Below, piece after piece: positions 44,013-52,459 of a DNA stretch of 64,000 bases (its first letter is position 1; each line of letters starts with the position of its first letter). The notes below the pieces were generated by a model, which saw only the letters and a list, made by a program, of their open reading frames with translations, searched no databases and was not told the origin of the DNA. The stretch comes from Dyella sp. AtDHG13 (GTDB lineage Bacteria; Pseudomonadota; Gammaproteobacteria; Xanthomonadales; Rhodanobacteraceae), in assembly GCF_003201105.1 (NCBI RefSeq), contig NZ_QICJ01000003.1, positions 62,001-126,000 on the forward strand. The letters run 5' to 3'. The position numbers and the translations under genes were made by a program.

Positions 44013-44702
44013 ATGGGCCGCAGTATCGCCATCGTCGAAGACGAACCGCTGATCCGCGCGAACTACGTCGAAGCACTGACCCGCTTCGGCTATGAAACGC
44101 GCGGCTACGGCTCGCGGCAGGAAGCCTCCAGCGCCTTCGCCATGCGCCTGCCCGAACTGGTCATCATCGACATCGGCCTGGGCGACGAGCCCGAGGGCGG
44201 TTTCGACCTGTGCCGCGAACTGCGCGCCAAGTCGGCCACGCTGCCGATCATCTTCCTCACCGCGCGCGATTCCGACTTCGACGTGATCTCCGGCCTGCGC
44301 CTGGGCGCGGACGACTACCTCAGCAAGGACACCAGCCTGCACCAGCTGGCCGCGCGCATCGCGGCCCTGTTCCGCCGCATCGAATCGCTCAAGGTGCCCG
44401 CCAGCAGCGAGACGGTGATCGAGCATGGCCCGCTCAAGCTCGAATCCGAGCGCATGCGCATCACTTGGAACAACGAGGAGATCCCGCTCACCGTCACCGA
44501 GTTCTGGATGGTGCACACGCTGGTGCGCTTCCCCGGTCACGTGAAGAACCGCGACCAGCTGATGCGCGAAGCGGAACTGGTGGTGGACGACGCCACCATC
44601 ACCTCGCACATCAAGCGCATCCGCAAGAAGTTCATCGCCGTGGCGCCGGAGTTCGACGCCATCGAGACGGTGCATGGCGTGGGTTATCGGTGGAAGCCTT
44701 GA
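44013..44702 (+). CDS. pdsR: OmpR-type response regulator, PdsR-like (proteobacterial dedicated sortase system type)
   Basis: A 229-residue regulator with a receiver domain (phospho-acceptor D53, T83, K105) and a C-terminal winged helix (about 130-228). The text is close to the response regulator of the proteobacterial dedicated sortase system: IIDIGLGDEPEGGFDLCREL, TLPIIFLTARDSDFDVISGL, FWMVHTLVRFPGHVKNRDQL, DDATITSHIKRIRKKF. No sortase or LPXTG-like target is present in the window. Its stop overlaps the next start (TGATG), and the kinase follows one gene later. Family resemblance is strong; the sortase link is inferred. Confidence 0.8.
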   Translation: MGRSIAIVEDEPLIRANYVEALTRFGYETRGYGSRQEASSAFAMRLPELVIIDIGLGDEPEGGFDLCRELRAKSATLPIIFLTARDSDFDVISGLRLGADDYLSKDTSLHQLAARIAALFRRIESLKVPASSETVIEHGPLKLESERMRITWNNEEIPLTVTEFWMVHTLVRFPGHVKNRDQLMREAELVVDDATITSHIKRIRKKFIAVAPEFDAIETVHGVGYRWKP

Positions 44703-45289
44703 TGAAGCGTTGGTGTTGGGGCTTGCTGCTGTTGCTGGTGATGTCGGCCGCGCAGGCGGCAAGCGGAGAAAAGGCGGCCTCGGTCTCGGGGCCAGCCGAT
44801 CGCGATATTCCTGCCTGGACGGTGCGCACGGATGTGCCCGACGGTTGGACCCAGGATTGCTGCATGTACGCCAAGGCGATCGGCGTGAACCTCGTGCTTT
44901 ACAAGGGCGAGTGGACGGGCGAGCCTGATCGCGTGATGGTGCTCAACGTATGGCCGTCCAAACTGTCCTCGCTGGAAGCCGAGATGCAGGAGGATCGTCA
45001 CCACTATCTCGACCGCGACGCGAAGGGCAAGGTCAGCGACTTCGTGCTGGACAACAAGGGGATGCCTTGTCGCGGCGTGCTGTACGAAGGCGCCGACCGC
45101 AAGGACGACGCGGTGGTGTTCTGCGATCCTGGCCTCGCCACCGGCATCCGCTTGAGCTGGTCGATGACGTTGGCGCACGACGACGCGCAGAAGCAGGAGC
45201 TGCTTGCGCTGTTCCGGCACGTCTCCGAACAAACGCGCTACCTCAAGCAGGAATCCGCAAAATCAGGCGTCGCCAAGGCGCAGCATTGA
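44702..45289 (+). CDS. Secreted protein lodged between regulator and kinase genes
   Basis: A 195-residue protein with a signal peptide (1-19, ending AQAA). The mature part has four Cys (DCCMYAKAIGVNL, MPCRGVLYEG, VVFCDPGL) and mixed alpha/beta character; no known domain is recognised. Its start overlaps the regulator stop and the kinase starts 26 bp after it, so it is part of the same operon and could modulate the sensor in the periplasm. Confidence 0.75.
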   Translation: MKRWCWGLLLLLVMSAAQAASGEKAASVSGPADRDIPAWTVRTDVPDGWTQDCCMYAKAIGVNLVLYKGEWTGEPDRVMVLNVWPSKLSSLEAEMQEDRHHYLDRDAKGKVSDFVLDNKGMPCRGVLYEGADRKDDAVVFCDPGLATGIRLSWSMTLAHDDAQKQELLALFRHVSEQTRYLKQESAKSGVAKAQH

Positions 45290-45314
45290 GCCGCGTTTTC
45301 GGTATCGTCGCCGC

Positions 45315-47324
45315 ATGACCCTCCGCCGCAAACTCCTGCTCGTCGCCCTCTGCACGCTGGCCCTGCCGGTGGCCGGCTGGCTGTACGTGCGTCAGATGGA
45401 AACCCTGCTGCGCGAAGGGCAGGCACAGGCGCTCACCGCCTCCGCGCGCGCGATGGCGCGCAGCCTGGTGGTCACCGATGCGCCGCTGCCGCCCGCGGGG
45501 CCCGTGTGGTACGTGCAGGAGGCGACCAACCCCATCACCATCGACGGCTACGGCGACGACTGGGCGCCGATGACGCCGTGGAGCCAGCCGCTGGACAAGC
45601 GCGGCAAGCTGCTGCTCGCCGCCGACGCGGACTGGCTCTACGTGTACGCCGAGGTGCGCGGCGCGCAGCGCACCCGCGCCGAGGTGGATGACCCCGGCGC
45701 CTTGCGCGCGGATCATCTCGTGCTGAGCCTGGGCAACGGCGCGCAATCGCGCCGCTTCCTGATCGCCAGCGCGGCGCCGGGGCCGGTCACGCCTCGTCCG
45801 CTCGATCCGCCGGTGGACGGCCTGCCCACGCGCGTCACCGCGCAATGGCAGGAGGACGGCAGCGGTTATCGCGTGGAGCTCCGCGTGCCGCGCAAGGGGA
45901 TCGACGCCCTGGGGCTGGCCGTGTTCGATCCGGCGACGGGCGGCGATCCCGAGGCGGTGCAGAGTCATCCGCTGGTGACGTATTCGAAGGCCTTGTCGAA
46001 AGAACTGGGCCTGCTGGCGCTGGATGGCGTGCAGGCGCGCGTGCTCGCGCCGCAGGGCTGGCTGCTGGCACAGACCGGCCATCTGGCGACGCCTGCCACG
46101 GCGCCGGGCGATCAGCCGGGCTGGTTTGCGTCCCTCGTCTATCGCTCGCTGCTGGCCAACCAGGTCGACGACGCGGAGCTGTGGACACAGGACGTGCCTC
46201 GCCTGGATGTGGCCGAAGTGCGCGAAGCCAGCGCCGGCAAGCCGGCCACCTTGTGGCGGCAGGGCGAGGCGCGCGGCAGCGTGGTGCTCGCGGCGGCGGT
46301 GCCGATCGAGCGCGATGGCCAGGTGCGCGGCGTGCTGCTGCTAGAGCAGGCTAGCCGCGCGGTGCCGCTGTTGGCCAATCGCGCCTTGCTGGGCCTGCTG
46401 CTGACGAGCTTCGGCGTACTGCTGGTGGCGGGTGCGATCCTGCTGACCTTCGCCACTCGCCTGAGCATTCGCCTCGGTCGCCTGCGCGATGCGGCCGAGC
46501 GCGCGCAATTGAACGATGGACGTCTGGACGGCCCGTTCCCGATGACCTCTTCCGAAGACGAGATCGGCGACCTGGCCCGCAGCTTCGAGCGCCTGTTCGA
46601 GGTAGTGGGCGGCTATACCGACTACCTGCGCACGCTGGCGTCCAAGCTGTCGCATGAGCTCAATACGCCGCTGGCCATCGTGAAATCCTCGCTCGACAAC
46701 CTGGAGCACGCCTTGCAGGCCGAGCGGCCCATCCCGCCCGACGCGCAGCCTTACCTGCTGCGCGCGCGCGACGGCGTGGCGCGGCTGGGCATGCTGGTGC
46801 GCGCGATGAGCGAGGCGAGCCGCATGGAGCGCGCCATTGCCGCCGCCGAGCCGGAAGACGTGGATCTGGTCGCGGTGGTGCGCGGCTGCAGCGATGCGTA
46901 TCGCCCGCTGGCCGGCACGCGGCGGATGGAAACCGTGCTGCCCGATGAGCCGATGACCATGCACTGCGCGCCGGAACTCATCGCGCAGGCGCTGGACAAG
47001 CTGTTCGACAACGCCCTGTCGTTCACGCCCGACGGCGGCTGGCTGCGGCTGACCTTGCGCGCCACCGGTTTTGGCGCGGAAATCGAACTGGCGAACCAGG
47101 GCCCGCCGCTACCCGCGGCGATGCAGGGCCGCCTGTTCGATTCACTGGTGAGCCTGCGCGACAAGGCCACGCCCGGCGATGCGCCGCACCTTGGCCTGGG
47201 CTTGTATGTGGTGCGTCTGGTTGCCGAACGCCACGGCGGCGTGGCGATGGCGCGCAACCTGGAAGACGGCAGCGGCGTGGCCTTCACCCTGCAACTGCAC
47301 GGCATGCCGCGCCAACGGCTTTAG
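45315..47324 (+). CDS. pdsS: Sensor histidine kinase, PdsS-like, with large periplasmic domain
   Basis: A 669-residue kinase: membrane helix 1 (about 5-25), a periplasmic region of about 330 residues whose first part (TIDGYGDDWAPMTPWSQPL, then LLLAADADWLYVYAEVRG) resembles carbohydrate-binding/CBM9-like domains, membrane helix 2 (about 356-378), HAMP (about 380-430), HisKA with H447 in KLSHELNTPLAIVKSSLDNL, and an ATPase domain (DNALSFTPDGGWL, GLGLYVVRLVAERHGG). This order matches the dedicated-sortase-system kinase family. It presumably phosphorylates the PdsR-like regulator. Confidence 0.82.
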   Translation: MTLRRKLLLVALCTLALPVAGWLYVRQMETLLREGQAQALTASARAMARSLVVTDAPLPPAGPVWYVQEATNPITIDGYGDDWAPMTPWSQPLDKRGKLLLAADADWLYVYAEVRGAQRTRAEVDDPGALRADHLVLSLGNGAQSRRFLIASAAPGPVTPRPLDPPVDGLPTRVTAQWQEDGSGYRVELRVPRKGIDALGLAVFDPATGGDPEAVQSHPLVTYSKALSKELGLLALDGVQARVLAPQGWLLAQTGHLATPATAPGDQPGWFASLVYRSLLANQVDDAELWTQDVPRLDVAEVREASAGKPATLWRQGEARGSVVLAAAVPIERDGQVRGVLLLEQASRAVPLLANRALLGLLLTSFGVLLVAGAILLTFATRLSIRLGRLRDAAERAQLNDGRLDGPFPMTSSEDEIGDLARSFERLFEVVGGYTDYLRTLASKLSHELNTPLAIVKSSLDNLEHALQAERPIPPDAQPYLLRARDGVARLGMLVRAMSEASRMERAIAAAEPEDVDLVAVVRGCSDAYRPLAGTRRMETVLPDEPMTMHCAPELIAQALDKLFDNALSFTPDGGWLRLTLRATGFGAEIELANQGPPLPAAMQGRLFDSLVSLRDKATPGDAPHLGLGLYVVRLVAERHGGVAMARNLEDGSGVAFTLQLHGMPRQRL

Positions 47325-47327
47325 AGC

Positions 47328-47414
47328 GAGGAGTGAGTAAAGAGGAGTGAGAAGTGAGAGAGAGCGTCGGGCTTGCCGGCTCTTCTCTCACTTCTCACTC
47401 CTCTTCACTCACTT
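47328..47414. repeat. Inverted repeat of GAGTGAGAAGTGAG type
   Basis: Purine-only left arm (GAGGAGTGAGTAAAGAGGAG... to 47365) and pyrimidine-only right arm (from 47379) pair over about 36 bp. It fills the 94-bp gap between the kinase gene and a convergent gene, so it may act as a two-way transcript end. Confidence 0.88.
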
Positions 47415-47418
47415 CTGG

Positions 47419-48603
47419 CTATTTCATTTCACCCAGCGTCCAGCCACCGCCGCCGGGCATTACGGCGAACTGCCGCACGGTGGTTGCGGCGCAGGCGGCG
47501 GGTTTGTCGGTGCAGGCGGCGTAGGTGACGCGCAGGTGCTGGTCGTCGACCAGGTCGAAATCCGCGAGTTTCGTGTTGGCCATGCTGGCGGCGGTGTCGA
47601 GCACGGTGCCGATGAATACGCCGTTGTGGAACACGTACAGCTGCATCGCGCTGGGCTGGCATTGCTCGTCGACAGCCACGGCGGCTTCGGCCACATAGGT
47701 GTCGCCCTTGCGCTGCGCGCGGCCGGTCAGCAGGCGCTCGCCGGTGAGCAGGAAGCGATCCTCGTCGTTCTTCGGCGTGGCAGTGCGGGCAAGGCACTGG
47801 GTGCCGGTGGCCGCTCCGGGCGCGTTTTGCGACAACGGCTTCAGCGGCCGGGGAACATAGGCCTGCGCCACGGGAGCCGGGGCCGGGCGGTGCATCCACA
47901 TCAGCAGGGCCGTGGCGCTGAGGATCACCGCGAGCACGGCCACCGCCCGGCCCTGCAGGGCCGGACGCGGCTTCAGGTAGACCAGCGCGCACACGGCCAG
48001 CAGCAGGGCGAAGGGCGCCACGGGATGCCACGCCAAGGCCAGCACGGCGACCAGGGCCGCGAAGATGGCGGCGAAGGAGAAGGATTTCTTCGCTGGCGCG
48101 GCCGCCGGAGCGACGGGCAGCGGCGGCGGTTCATGGGATGCGGGCGCGTGGGTTCGCGGCTCCGTCGTTCCTGCATCGGCGGCCGTGCCGTGCGCCTGTG
48201 GCGGCAACGGCGGTGGTTCCTCCGCATCGGGCTCGGGTGTCCAGGCGAACCAGGTCTGCCCGCCGTCGTGGCACCACTGGTCGCCGGCTTCGGCGTAGCG
48301 GCTCAGCGAGTCCTCCGGCAAGGGGCCGCGCACCTGGTTGTCGCGCCGCAGCCAGATCAGGCGATCGCTGTCCGGCCATACGTCCGCTTCCGCGCCCATG
48401 CCGCGCAGCTGGGCGGCTTGCATGTCGGCGGTTGCGTCATCCAGGCCGCGCCGGATGATTAGCGGCGCCCGCGCGAACACGCGCTCGCGGAACCCTGCCA
48501 TCTCCATGCCGAAGGCCGCGGCCATGCGCTCGTGCACGGCGGCCGCGTCCTGGCCTTCGAGCAGGCGGCCGGAAAGTACCAGGCAACGGTGGTCCATACC
48601 CAT
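47419..48603 (-). CDS. Membrane protein with GYF_2-like and LppP/LprE-like parts
   Basis: A 394-residue protein. Residues about 80-120 (WLRRDNQVRGPLPEDSLSRY...GQTWFAW) resemble the GYF_2/DUF4339 tryptophan-rich domain. A Pro/Ala-rich linker follows, then two or three membrane helices (about 174-240) and a periplasmic C-terminal domain with Cys and the phrase QLYVFHNGVFIGTVLD, similar to the LppP/LprE lipoprotein family. Both domain calls are tentative. GGGGA precedes ATG 48603. It is divergent from trpE. Confidence 0.65.
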   Translation of the reverse strand: MGMDHRCLVLSGRLLEGQDAAAVHERMAAAFGMEMAGFRERVFARAPLIIRRGLDDATADMQAAQLRGMGAEADVWPDSDRLIWLRRDNQVRGPLPEDSLSRYAEAGDQWCHDGGQTWFAWTPEPDAEEPPPLPPQAHGTAADAGTTEPRTHAPASHEPPPLPVAPAAAPAKKSFSFAAIFAALVAVLALAWHPVAPFALLLAVCALVYLKPRPALQGRAVAVLAVILSATALLMWMHRPAPAPVAQAYVPRPLKPLSQNAPGAATGTQCLARTATPKNDEDRFLLTGERLLTGRAQRKGDTYVAEAAVAVDEQCQPSAMQLYVFHNGVFIGTVLDTAASMANTKLADFDLVDDQHLRVTYAACTDKPAACAATTVRQFAVMPGGGGWTLGEMK

Positions 48604-48715
48604 CGATTTCCCCTGCGGATGCCGTCACTGCATCGATGCCGCAAGGTTAGGCGCGCCGGCGCGGGCGAACAAGCGGACTCTTTCTTAGCGCCGGCCGGCC
48701 TTGGGCTTCGGTTCG

Positions 48716-48769
48716 CCGGCCCCCTGCGCCTACAATGGCCGTTCAAGCTTGGCCATCCGGATCCCCCAC
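48716..48769 (+). promoter_or_regulatory. Candidate trpE promoter
   Basis: TACAAT (about 48731-48736) fits a -10 element about 34 bases before the trpE start; a TTCGGT-like -35 lies 18 bases upstream. No leader peptide or attenuator was recognised. Confidence 0.35.
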
Positions 48770-50245
48770 GTGATTTCCCGAGACGATTTCGACGCGCTGG
48801 CAGCGCAGGGTCATACCCGCATCCCGCTGGTGCGCGAGGTGTTTTCCGACCTCGACACGCCGCTGTCGGTGTACCTGAAGCTGGCCGACGGCCCGTACAC
48901 CTTCCTGTTCGAATCGGTCGAGGGCGGCGCGACCTGGGGCCGTTACTCCATCATCGGCCTGCCGGCGAAGCGCGTGTACCGCCTGCGCGGCCATGAGCTG
49001 GAAGTGGAAGATGCCGGCGAGGTGACCGAGCGCCGCCACGTGGCCGATCCGCTGGCCGAGATCGAAAACCTGCGCAAGCAGTACGACGTGCCGCGCCTGC
49101 CGCAACTGCCGGCCTTCAGCGGTGGCCTGGTGGGTTACTTCGGCTTCGAGACCATCGGTTACATCGAGCCGCGCCTGGCGAAGTGGGATCGCCCCGACGA
49201 GCTGGGCACGCCCGACGTGCTGCTGATGCTGGCCGAGGAAGTCGCCGTGTTCGACAACCTCAAGGGCCGCCTCTACCTGATCGTGCATGCCGACCCCTCG
49301 CAGCCGCACGCCTATGCCCAGGCCCAGCGCCGGCTTGACGCGCTGGTCTACCGCCTGCGCCAGAGCGGCGTGTCGTACCCGCAGCTCAACCAGGGCACGG
49401 CGCTGGACGAGGGCGACTTCAAGTCCTCCTTCACCAAGGAGGAATTCGAGGCGATGGTGGAGCGCGCGAAGGAATACATCCGCGCCGGCGACATCTTCCA
49501 GGTGGTGCCCTCGCAGCGCCTGAGCGTGGGCTTCAATGCGCGGCCGGTGGACGTGTACCGCGCGTTGCGTGCGCTCAACCCTTCGCCATACATGTATTTC
49601 GTGGACCTGGGCCAGACGCAGATCGTCGGTTCCTCGCCGGAGATCCTGGCGCGCCTGAAAGACGGCAAGGTCGTCGTGCGCCCGCTGGCCGGCACGCGCA
49701 AGCGCGGCGCCACCGAAGAGGAAGACCAGGCGCTGGAAGCCGAACTGCTGGCCGACCCGAAGGAGCGCGCCGAGCACGTGATGCTGATCGATCTGGGCCG
49801 CAACGACATCGGCCGCATCAGCGAAACCGGCAGCGTGGAAGTGAGCGAATCGTTCGTGGTCGAGCGCTATTCGCACGTCATGCACATCGTCTCGCAGGTG
49901 CAGGGCAAGGTTCGCCCCGACGTCGGCTACATGGACGTGCTCAAGGCCACGTTTCCGGCGGGCACGCTCAGCGGCGCGCCCAAGATCCGTGCGCTGGAGA
50001 TCATCCAGGAGCTGGAGCCGTACAAGCGCAACATCTACGCCGGCGCCATCGGCTGGATCGGCTGGTGGGGCGACGCGGACACGGCCATCGCCATCCGCAC
50101 GGCCGTGATCCAGGATGGACGTCTGCACGTGCAGGCGGGCGCGGGCATCGTCTACGACTCCGATCCGGCGTCGGAGTGGGAAGAGACCATGAACAAGGGC
50201 CGCGCGCTGTTCCGCGCCGTAGCCCAGGCCGCCAAGGGGCTTTGA
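48770..50245 (+). CDS. trpE: Anthranilate synthase component I
   Basis: A 491-residue TrpE converting chorismate and glutamine-derived ammonia to anthranilate. It has the N-terminal regulatory part (TPLSVYLKLADGPYTFLFES with the S-x5-S-like feedback region, GRYSIIGLPAKRVYR) and the catalytic core (GDIFQVVPSQRLS, PYMYFVDLGQTQIVGSSPE, VRPLAGTRKRG, LIDLGRNDIGR, FPAGTLSGAPKIRAL, YAGAIGW). GTG 48770 fits the family start. The glutaminase subunit gene trpG is not next to it; the following gene is a secreted protein one base away. Confidence 0.95.
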   Translation: MISRDDFDALAAQGHTRIPLVREVFSDLDTPLSVYLKLADGPYTFLFESVEGGATWGRYSIIGLPAKRVYRLRGHELEVEDAGEVTERRHVADPLAEIENLRKQYDVPRLPQLPAFSGGLVGYFGFETIGYIEPRLAKWDRPDELGTPDVLLMLAEEVAVFDNLKGRLYLIVHADPSQPHAYAQAQRRLDALVYRLRQSGVSYPQLNQGTALDEGDFKSSFTKEEFEAMVERAKEYIRAGDIFQVVPSQRLSVGFNARPVDVYRALRALNPSPYMYFVDLGQTQIVGSSPEILARLKDGKVVVRPLAGTRKRGATEEEDQALEAELLADPKERAEHVMLIDLGRNDIGRISETGSVEVSESFVVERYSHVMHIVSQVQGKVRPDVGYMDVLKATFPAGTLSGAPKIRALEIIQELEPYKRNIYAGAIGWIGWWGDADTAIAIRTAVIQDGRLHVQAGAGIVYDSDPASEWEETMNKGRALFRAVAQAAKGL

Positions 50246-50246
50246 C

Positions 50247-50954
50247 ATGGGCGGCATGCGGCGGCGCGCGACGTGGACCTGTGCCCTGGGCCTGGGCAGC
50301 ACGCTGCTGCTGACGCCGCTGCATGCGCGCGAGCCCGAGACGGCGCCGGCGTGGCGCGACGATGCTACCTCCCGGCTCGAGGCCCTGGCCCTGCTGCAGA
50401 CGCTCAACGCCGAACTGCTCAGCCATCCCAGCGCCACGCTGACCTTGGAGCGCTGGTGCGGCGAACACCACCTGGCGCCGGAAGCGAAGATCGTCGCCGA
50501 ACGCGTCAAGGGCGAAGACAAGCCGCTGCCCGCCGACGGGCGCAGCCAGTTGCAGATCGGCGCCGACGAACCCGTGCGCTATCGCCGCGTGCAGCTCGCC
50601 TGCGGCAATCACGTGCTGTCCGAAGCGGACAACTGGTACGTGCCCGCGCGCCTCACCGAGGCGATGAACCGCGAACTCGACACCACCGACACGCCGTTCG
50701 GCAAGGTGGTGCAGGCGCTGCACTTCCGCCGGCAGACGCTGTCGGCGGAGCTGCTGTGGCCGCCGCTGCCGCAGGGCTGGGAGAACGAGCCCAGCCTGAC
50801 TGCCGCTACGGGCACCGCGCTTGCCATCCCGCACCATGTGCTGCAGCACCGCGCGGTGTTGTTCGATCAGTCGAACCAGCCCTTCAGCCTGGTGGTGGAG
50901 AGCTACACCTCGCAGGTGCTCGCCTTTCCCGCAGCCTCGCCGCATCGGCCCTGA
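50247..50954 (+). CDS. Exported protein with UbiC/UTRA-like features
   Basis: A 235-residue protein with a probable signal peptide (1-27, ending LHARE). The central and C-terminal parts (RYRRVQLACGNHVLSEADNW, YVPARLTEAMNRELDTTDTP, FGKV, then VLQHRAVLFDQSNQPFSLVVESY) follow the order of conserved features in chorismate-pyruvate lyase (UbiC) and UTRA domains, including the Arg, VP-x-x-L, TP-x-G and the late Glu. Export would be unusual for that enzyme. It starts one base after trpE with AAGGGG as ribosome site, so co-expression with a chorismate enzyme is likely. Confidence 0.6.
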   Translation: MGGMRRRATWTCALGLGSTLLLTPLHAREPETAPAWRDDATSRLEALALLQTLNAELLSHPSATLTLERWCGEHHLAPEAKIVAERVKGEDKPLPADGRSQLQIGADEPVRYRRVQLACGNHVLSEADNWYVPARLTEAMNRELDTTDTPFGKVVQALHFRRQTLSAELLWPPLPQGWENEPSLTAATGTALAIPHHVLQHRAVLFDQSNQPFSLVVESYTSQVLAFPAASPHRP

Positions 50955-51088
50955 GTCAGCGATCGCGGCCCTCGGTTGGCCCCCTTTTGTATTTCAGATT
51001 TCTCCCATGCTTTGGCGAGTCCTCGCTCACTACCTTGTCGGCATTCCGAATCAACGCCGTTGGCCAACGCCCGGCACGGAGGTCGCAC

Positions 51089-51325
51089 ATGGTTGCCGCT
51101 GTTGTCGTCGAATACGCCGTGGCCCGCAAGCAGGGCGAGGGCTGGAACGTGTTGCGCAACGGCGCGCCGATCGGCCGTCGTTACGTGCTGGTGAGCGCGC
51201 TGGAACTCGCCACGCATCTGGCCGAACGCGAGGCGTCCCGCAGTGGGCAAGGCACCCGCGTGGTGATGGATCGCCAGGACACGCACCGGTTGCCGGGCTT
51301 TCGTCCCTGGCGCCGGGCGGCGTGA
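51089..51325 (+). CDS. Small DUF2188-like protein
   Basis: A 78-residue protein with a GGAGG ribosome site before ATG 51089. The sequence EYAVARKQGEGWNVLRNGAP followed by a helix (VSALELATHLAEREASRSGQ) and a final strand (TRVVMDRQD) has the strand-helix-strand pattern of DUF2188. Function unknown. It ends one base from the convergent serine hydrolase gene. Confidence 0.62.
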   Translation: MVAAVVVEYAVARKQGEGWNVLRNGAPIGRRYVLVSALELATHLAEREASRSGQGTRVVMDRQDTHRLPGFRPWRRAA

Positions 51326-51326
51326 T

Positions 51327-52379
51327 TCACTTCGGCAGAAACAGCTGGCCGATGGCGAGTGCGGTGGGGTAAGGCTCTGGATCGTTGCGGTTGCTGAGCA
51401 GGATCACCGTGAGGTGCTGCTTGGGCCAGCGGATGATGACGTTGCGAAAGCCCATGCTTTCGCCGGAGTGCCACCGCACGTCGCCGTGGATGCGCCAGCC
51501 GAAGCCGTAGCTGTCGACGTCGGTTTCGCCACTCACCTTGTTCTGCGGGCTGAAGGCGAGCTGGCGGGAGGCATCCGACAGCAGGCGGTGGTCGTACAGC
51601 GCGGCATCCCACTTGGCCAGGTCATCGATGGACGAGTAGATGCCGCCGTCTCCGCGCGTGGCGCTGGTGGGGCTCTGGTCGGTCCGCACCCAATGGCCGT
51701 TCTCTTCGCTGTAGCCGTAGGCGCGGTGCGCGACCTCGTGCTGGTCGTGCACGTAGAGCAGGGTGTGCGCCATGCCCAGGGGCTGGAAGATGTTCTTCGC
51801 CATGAAGTCCTGCAGCGTCTGCCCCGACGCGCGTTCCACGATCAGGCCCAGCAGCACGTAGCCGCCGTTGCTGTAGCGATACGAGCTGCCCGGCGCGAAA
51901 TAGCTGCGCGGCTCGGCGGCCAGCATGCGCAGCACATCCGCATCGCTGATCTGCGCGGTCTGGTCGGCGGGCATCAGGTCTTCGTAGTCGATCAGGCCGC
52001 CGCCGTGGCTGAGCAGCTGGCGGATGGTGATCTGCTCATGAGCCGCGGGCAGTTCCGGCAGCCAGTGGCGCACGTGGTCGTCCAGGCTCAGCTTGCCGCG
52101 TTCGGCCAGCAGGAGAATCGCGGCCGCGGTGAACTGCTTGCTCACGGAGGCGAGCCGATAGTTGGTTTGCGGCGTCGCGGCCTCGTGCGTTTCCAGGTGT
52201 GCGTAGCCGTAGCCGCGTTCGACCAGCGGCTTGCCGTCCTTGATCACCAGCAGCGACGCGCCAGGCACGTCACCTTGATAGCGGGCCATCAGGGCATCGA
52301 CGTCGGCGGTGGTGTCCTTGGCGTGGACAAGCCCTGCCGTGAGCAGGAGGCTGGCAAACAGGGACGTGAGCTTGCGCAT
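51327..52379 (-). CDS. Beta-lactamase-fold serine hydrolase (class C/DD-peptidase-like)
   Basis: A 350-residue exported hydrolase (signal peptide 1-20). The active-site tetrad S78-V-S-K81, the Y169-S-N triad and a late HSG motif (WHSGESMGF) place it with class C beta-lactamases, DD-carboxypeptidases and D-aminopeptidases. Given its place at the end of a peptidoglycan-peptide operon (80 bp after the VanX-type gene), a D-amino-acid-specific peptidase is more likely than a resistance enzyme; this is inference. Confidence 0.82.
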   Translation of the reverse strand: MRKLTSLFASLLLTAGLVHAKDTTADVDALMARYQGDVPGASLLVIKDGKPLVERGYGYAHLETHEAATPQTNYRLASVSKQFTAAAILLLAERGKLSLDDHVRHWLPELPAAHEQITIRQLLSHGGGLIDYEDLMPADQTAQISDADVLRMLAAEPRSYFAPGSSYRYSNGGYVLLGLIVERASGQTLQDFMAKNIFQPLGMAHTLLYVHDQHEVAHRAYGYSEENGHWVRTDQSPTSATRGDGGIYSSIDDLAKWDAALYDHRLLSDASRQLAFSPQNKVSGETDVDSYGFGWRIHGDVRWHSGESMGFRNVIIRWPKQHLTVILLSNRNDPEPYPTALAIGQLFLPK

Positions 52380-52459
52380 GAGTTCAGGCCTCGTGATCCG
52401 TAAGGCGTGCTTGCGGGAACGTGTGGAATGACGGGCAAAGGGTTGTTCTTCACGCCGCA

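Noticed and set aside
48743-50521. 592-codon open frame antisense to trpE
   Set aside because: Shadow of trpE; no recognisable protein features.
51327-52379. Beta-lactam resistance gene
   Set aside because: SxxK, YSN and HSG motifs are shared with peptidases, and the operon context favours a D-amino-acid peptidase.
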